A stretch of DNA of 17,693 nt from positions 1 through 17,693 of the forward strand of contig PBPR01000058.1 of the NCBI GenBank assembly GCA_002724775.1. Reading direction: 5' to 3'. This stretch comes from Methanobacteriota archaeon (GTDB lineage: Archaea > Thermoplasmatota > Poseidoniia > MGIII > CG-Epi1). This document shows, piece after piece, positions 14,377 to 17,693 of this stretch (position 1 is its first letter; each line of letters begins with the position of its first letter). The notes under the pieces were generated by a model, which saw only the letters and a program-made list of their open reading frames with translations, was not told the origin of the DNA and did no database searches. Position numbers and translations under genes: made by a program.

Positions 14377-15921
14377 ATGGGTACGTCTGATAAAATTAAA
14401 GAACTTGAGAAAAAACTTAAGAAAGTTTCAGAGGGAGACCAAGTTAGAATTGATAAACAGCACAAAGCTGGAAAGATGACTGCCAGAGAAAGAATTGATG
14501 CCTTATTAGACACTGATTCCTTCGTTGAATTAGATGCGATGGTTAAACATCGCAGCAATAACTTTGGATTAGATAAAAAGAGACCCGATGGCGACGGAGT
14601 TATCACTGGACATGGTACCATTAATGGTAGAACAGTATACTTATTCGCCCAAGATTTTACAGTATTTGGAGGTGCCCTGGGTGAAGCTCATGCACAAAAA
14701 ATATGCAAAGTAATGGATTTAGCTGCGAAAACAGGTTGCCCCATGATTGGGCTTAATGACTCTGGAGGTGCTAGAATTCAAGAGGGTGTGGTAAGTCTTG
14801 GAGGATATGCAGAGATATTCTACAGAAATGTTTCTTCGTCTGGAGTTATTCCACAATTTTCTTTGATATTGGGCCCATGTGCAGGAGGCGCTGTATACAG
14901 TCCCGCTATGACTGATTTTACACTGATGGTGAAAGATACAAGTCACATGTTCATAACTGGACCTGATGTAATTAAGACAGTAACTCATGAAGATGTTACT
15001 TTCGAAGAACTCGGAGGTGCGGTAACTCATAATTCAGTTTCAGGTGTCGCTCACTTAGCATGCGAATCTGAGGAAGATATGTTTGAATCTTTGCGAGAAC
15101 TACTAAGCTATATTCCTCAAAATAACATGGAAGGACTGCCAATCACTGAATATGCAAAAGATGAGATTGATGGAATTAATGAATTAGATCAGATAATTCC
15201 TGATAATTCTACTGTTCCTTATGACATGTTAAAACTAATCAATCTCATTTGTGATGATGACTTGTTTGAAATACAACCTCATTGGGCTAAAAATATAATT
15301 ACAGGATTTGGAAGATTAAGAGGACATCCTGTTGGAATTGTAGCTAATCAGCCTTCTGTTTTGGCAGGGTGTTTAGATATTGACGCGTCAACAAAAGCTG
15401 CTAGATTTGTCAGATTCTGTGACGCTTTCAACATTCCTTTAGTTACTTTTGTTGATGTACCTGGTTTTCTTCCAGGGACTGAACAAGAGCATGGAGGAAT
15501 TATTAGACATGGTGCTAAGCTACTATACGCATTCTCTGAGGCTTCAGTACCAAAATTAACTGTAATCACAAGAAAGGCATATGGTGGAGCATACGATGTG
15601 ATGGCTTCCAAACACATACGCGCTGACTTGAATCTGGCATGGCCTACTGCTGAAATTGCAGTAATGGGTGCTGATGGAGCTGTGAATATTATCTTCAGAA
15701 AGAATATTGGTGAAGCTGATGATCCCGAAAAAGCTCACAAAGAATTAAGTGACGATTACAAAGAAAAATTTGCCTCTCCGTATGTTGCTGCTGAAATGGG
15801 ATACATTGATAGAGTAATTTTCCCAAGAGAAACTAGAAAAGAACTAATTTTAGGATTAGAAAGATACGGAAATAAGAGAGAAAATAGACCTAAAAGAAAA
15901 CACGGAAACATTCCACTGTAA
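14377..15921 (+). CDS. pccB: Acyl-CoA carboxylase carboxyltransferase subunit (propionyl-CoA carboxylase beta)
   Basis: The carboxyltransferase chain moves CO2 from carboxybiotin to propionyl-CoA, giving methylmalonyl-CoA. The 514-aa length is normal. Crotonase-fold signatures are [11 protein letters not shown] (31-41), [13 protein letters not shown] (97-109), [12 protein letters not shown] (127-138), [12 protein letters not shown] (166-177), [20 protein letters not shown] (361-380) and [12 protein letters not shown] (402-413). Asp407 in GGAYDVM matches the Asp associated with propionyl- rather than acetyl-CoA preference in studied carboxylases. It follows a weak GATAGG site and a TATA-like box. 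The biotin carboxylase and biotin carrier are not in the window. With the mutase at 10003-11619 it forms two steps of propionyl-CoA assimilation. A sodium-pumping decarboxylase alpha chain is a less likely alternative, since no pump genes are nearby. Confidence 0.93.
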   Translation: MGTSDKIKELEKKLKKVSEGDQVRIDKQHKAGKMTARERIDALLDTDSFVELDAMVKHRSNNFGLDKKRPDGDGVITGHGTINGRTVYLFAQDFTVFGGALGEAHAQKICKVMDLAAKTGCPMIGLNDSGGARIQEGVVSLGGYAEIFYRNVSSSGVIPQFSLILGPCAGGAVYSPAMTDFTLMVKDTSHMFITGPDVIKTVTHEDVTFEELGGAVTHNSVSGVAHLACESEEDMFESLRELLSYIPQNNMEGLPITEYAKDEIDGINELDQIIPDNSTVPYDMLKLINLICDDDLFEIQPHWAKNIITGFGRLRGHPVGIVANQPSVLAGCLDIDASTKAARFVRFCDAFNIPLVTFVDVPGFLPGTEQEHGGIIRHGAKLLYAFSEASVPKLTVITRKAYGGAYDVMASKHIRADLNLAWPTAEIAVMGADGAVNIIFRKNIGEADDPEKAHKELSDDYKEKFASPYVAAEMGYIDRVIFPRETRKELILGLERYGNKRENRPKRKHGNIPL

Positions 15922-15931
15922 CGTATATCTA
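15921..15931 (+). promoter_or_regulatory. TATA-like box for the peroxiredoxin gene
   Basis: ACGTATATCTA begins at the last base of the pccB stop and is centred about 27 nt before the ATG at 15953. There is no Shine-Dalgarno in the 31-nt gap, so a separate leaderless transcript is likely. A second AT-rich stretch (GAATATAATATG) is too close to the start to be the TATA box. Confidence 0.45.
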
Positions 15932-15952
15932 TCATATCCCAGTGAATATAAT

Positions 15953-16426
15953 ATGGCTATACTAGAAGTTGGAAAAAATGCCCCTCAATTTGAATTACCA
16001 AATCAAGATGAAGAAAATAAGACTTTAAACGATTACAAAGATAAATGGTTAGTTGTTTATTTTTATCCTAAGGATGACACTCCAGGTTGTACTGTTGAAG
16101 CTCAAGAATTCACTGAAGAGTTAGAGGCTTTTGCAGCTGAAGATGCAGTAATTGTCGGAGTAAGTCCAGATAACGCAGCAAAACATTGCAAATTTATTGA
16201 TAAACACGAACTAGGTATAGAATTACTAGCTGACACTGAAAAGGAAATGCTTGCAGACTATGGTGTCTGGCAAGAAAAGTCAATGTATGGTAGAACATAC
16301 ATGGGTGTAGTTCGTACTACTTACTTAATTGATCCAAACGGCGTGGTGGCCGAGGCCTGGACAAAAGTCAAGGCCCGTGGCCACGCAAAAGCGGTTTTCG
16401 AAAGACTGAAAGAGATTAAAGGATAA
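15953..16426 (+). CDS. bcp: Peroxiredoxin, PrxQ/Bcp type
   Basis: Thiol peroxidase that reduces hydrogen peroxide and organic hydroperoxides in the cytoplasm. The 157-aa protein has the thioredoxin-fold peroxiredoxin pattern: APQFELPNQD (10-19), VVYFYPKDDTPGCTVEAQEF (34-53) with peroxidatic Cys46 and Thr43, and a conserved Arg121 (VVRTTYLIDPNG). The resolving cysteine five residues after Cys46, found in many Bcp proteins, is absent (Ala50). The only other cysteine, Cys79 in AAKHCKF, is 33 residues on, near where the other PrxQ subtype places its resolving cysteine in helix 3, so an atypical 2-Cys mechanism is likely. The last 30 codons are strikingly GC-rich compared with the rest. It converges on groEL with a 5-nt gap between stops. 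Confidence 0.95.
   Translation: MAILEVGKNAPQFELPNQDEENKTLNDYKDKWLVVYFYPKDDTPGCTVEAQEFTEELEAFAAEDAVIVGVSPDNAAKHCKFIDKHELGIELLADTEKEMLADYGVWQEKSMYGRTYMGVVRTTYLIDPNGVVAEAWTKVKARGHAKAVFERLKEIKG
16341..16386 (+). other. GC-rich patch with an imperfect hairpin inside bcp
   Basis: This 46-nt stretch is GC-rich in an otherwise AT-rich gene: codons GCC, GTG, GGC and CAC cluster here. It can fold: GCGTGG (16341-16346) pairs with CCACGC (16381-16386), and GGCCT (16354-16358) with AGGCC (16371-16375), leaving loops between. The encoded protein is normal peroxiredoxin sequence. Meaning unknown. Confidence 0.55.
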
Positions 16427-16431
16427 AATCC

Positions 16432-17693
16432 TTACATCATACCGCCCATACCACCCATGCCGCCCATTCCGCCCATATCAGGCATGGCAGGTGGCATAGA
16501 ACCTCCTTCCTCAGGTATGTCTGAGACTAAGGTTTCCGTGGTTAGGACCAAACCGGCAATCGAGCCGGCGGCTTGAATTGCATTTCTTGTAACTTTGACA
16601 GGGTCTACAACTCCAGCTTCCATCAAGTCTTCGTAAGTGTTAGTTCTAGCATTGAAACCAAAATTACCTTTTTGCTCTCGAATCTTGGAAACTACAACTG
16701 AACCATCTTCCCCAGCATTTTCAGCAATCTGCCTTGCTGGTATTGCTAAAGCATCACGTACGATTCTTACACCTACGGATTCTTCATCTGATAATTTGCT
16801 TGCCATTTTGTCCAAAGATTCGGAAGCTCTTAGAAGTGCAACACCTCCACCTGCAACTACTCCTTCAGCCATAGCTGCTCTCGTAGCATTAAGTGCGTCA
16901 TCGACTCTAGCTTTCTTTTCTTTCATTTCAGTTTCAGTTGCTGCACCGATTTCCAATACTGCAACTCCACCACTTAGACGTCCAATACGCTTGTCTAACT
17001 TTTCTTTATCCCACTTACTTGAAGCAACGTTGGATTGACTACGTAGTATTCCTACTCTGTCTTCGATTGCTTTCTTGGAACCTCCGCCAGAGATTATTGT
17101 TGTTTTATTCTTTCCAATAATCACTTTTTCTGCAGTTCCCAAGTGAGCTTCTGTAATATCCTTTAATTCTGCTCCTTGATCTTTAACAAGAACAGTTCCA
17201 CCTGTTAGTATTGCTAAGTCTTCTAGTTGTTCACCTTGTTCATCTCCAAATCCTGGAGCTTTAACTGCACAAGCCTTGACAACTTTTGAAGCTACGTTGA
17301 GAACTAGTGTAGCTAATGCTTCACCCTCTACGTCTTTAGCGACAATCAGAAGTGGTGATTTACTCTGCTTAACTGCAACTTCTAATGCTGGAATCAAATC
17401 CTGAGCTGCAGATACTGTGTGATCGGTGTACAAAATTTTTGGATTTTCTAGAACTGCCTCTCTTTTTTCACGGTCGGTGACCATGTAAGGTGAAACGTAT
17501 CCTTTATCGAATTCCATACCTTCTACAACTTTCAAGCTAGTTTCCATTGATTTTGCTTCTTCTACAGTAATAATTCCATCATGTCCTACTTTTTCGACTG
17601 CATCTGCAATCAAAGTACCAATTTCTGAATCGTTATTTGCTGAAATTGATGCCACTTGCTTGATAACTTCGCCAGATTCTACTGGCTTAGATG
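16432..17693 (-). CDS. groEL: Chaperonin GroEL (group I, Hsp60), C-terminal three quarters
   Basis: ATP-dependent protein-folding chaperonin of the bacterial type. The gene runs off the right edge, so about 125 N-terminal residues are missing; the 420 residues seen begin SKPVESGEVIKQVASISANN, matching GroEL before its apical domain. The apical domain follows (VEGMEFDKGYVSPYMVTD), then APGFGDEQGEQLEDLAILTG, the RVGILRSQ region, RLSGGVAVLEIGAATETEMK, the equatorial motif RVDDALNATRAAMAEGVVAG with the catalytic Asp equivalent to Asp398 of E. coli, then VVAGGGVALL and VVDPVKVTRNAIQAA. It ends in the flexible MGGMGGMGGMGGMM tail. The frame continues upstream of the GTG at 17655, so that is not the start. 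Archaea normally use group II thermosomes, so this is an acquired group I chaperonin. The stop lies 5 nt from the convergent bcp stop. Confidence 0.97.
   Translation of the reverse strand, partial: SKPVESGEVIKQVASISANNDSEIGTLIADAVEKVGHDGIITVEEAKSMETSLKVVEGMEFDKGYVSPYMVTDREKREAVLENPKILYTDHTVSAAQDLIPALEVAVKQSKSPLLIVAKDVEGEALATLVLNVASKVVKACAVKAPGFGDEQGEQLEDLAILTGGTVLVKDQGAELKDITEAHLGTAEKVIIGKNKTTIISGGGSKKAIEDRVGILRSQSNVASSKWDKEKLDKRIGRLSGGVAVLEIGAATETEMKEKKARVDDALNATRAAMAEGVVAGGGVALLRASESLDKMASKLSDEESVGVRIVRDALAIPARQIAENAGEDGSVVVSKIREQKGNFGFNARTNTYEDLMEAGVVDPVKVTRNAIQAAGSIAGLVLTTETLVSDIPEEGGSMPPAMPDMGGMGGMGGMGGMM
16441..16476 (-). repeat. Four 9-bp repeats coding the GroEL GGM tail
   Basis: Four tandem 9-bp units (accgcccat, accacccat, gccgcccat, tccgcccat on the plus strand) encode Met-Gly-Gly on the minus strand. 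This is the normal GroEL C-terminal GGM tail, not an independent repeat. Copy number can vary between strains by slippage. Confidence 0.9.

Noticed and set aside
16441..16476. Short tandem repeats as a possible CRISPR or regulatory repeat.
   Set aside because: The 9-bp units are in frame and encode the normal GroEL GGM tail.
16637..17038. Plus-strand open frame opposite groEL.
   Set aside because: It is the antisense of conserved GroEL sequence. Long antisense frames are expected there, and the translation is Ser/Leu-rich without domains.

Overview
The window is an AT-rich, gene-dense stretch of an archaeal chromosome. The information-processing genes are archaeal: ribosomal protein L44e, RNA polymerase subunit K, an archaeal-type enolase and S2 protein in the rpoK-eno-rpsB order, the Tsr3 rRNA modification enzyme, and a geranylgeranyl reductase. 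Mixed with these are genes of bacterial or viral flavour: GroEL, a PlsC-type acyltransferase, a PrxQ/Bcp peroxiredoxin and a short WGR-like ATP-dependent ligase. Two secreted proteins carry PGF-CTERM tails. Together this best fits a planktonic euryarchaeon of the Marine Group II/III (Poseidoniia, Thermoplasmatota) kind. That placement is an inference from gene content, not from a tree.

Layout. Positions 1-7065 are all on the minus strand: the 5' end of an L44e gene (cut by the window), a GTG-started FAD-dependent geranylgeranyl reductase, a small unknown protein with a clear TATA box, tsr3 overlapping nadC, and two tandem paralogous surface proteins of 669 and 687 aa. A 202-bp divergent promoter region (7066-7267) separates these from a plus-strand run. 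That run is rpoK-eno-rpsB with 4-nt stop/start overlaps, then a plsC-like acyltransferase overlapping the large subunit of methylmalonyl-CoA mutase, then tRNA-His(GTG), then the ligase. The ligase converges on hisS with overlapping stop codons. From the hisS promoter region pccB (propionyl-CoA carboxylase beta chain) and a peroxiredoxin run on the plus strand and converge on groEL, whose 5' part lies beyond the window.

How the genes fit together. Methylmalonyl-CoA mutase and the carboxyltransferase, about 2.8 kb apart, are two steps of propionyl-CoA to succinyl-CoA conversion. This suits a heterotroph degrading odd-chain fatty acids, branched-chain amino acids or similar substrates. The biotin carboxylase, B12-binding subunit and epimerase are not here. 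The geranylgeranyl reductase (isoprenoid lipid saturation) and the acyltransferase (normally acyl-ester lipids) in one window touch on the archaeal/bacterial lipid question. The two PGF-CTERM proteins are probably envelope proteins anchored by an archaeosortase. Many start codons have an AT-rich TATA-like box about 22-30 nt upstream and no Shine-Dalgarno, which suggests leaderless transcripts. Internal operon genes and genes with leaders use purine-rich ribosome binding sites.

I found no CRISPR array, insertion sequence, integrase or defence system. The most unusual items are the L44e N-terminus without its first zinc-binding CxxC pair, the paired surface proteins with opposite cysteine and sequon content, the WGR-like short ligase next to a tRNA, the acyltransferase in an archaeon, and a sharply GC-rich patch near the end of the peroxiredoxin gene.
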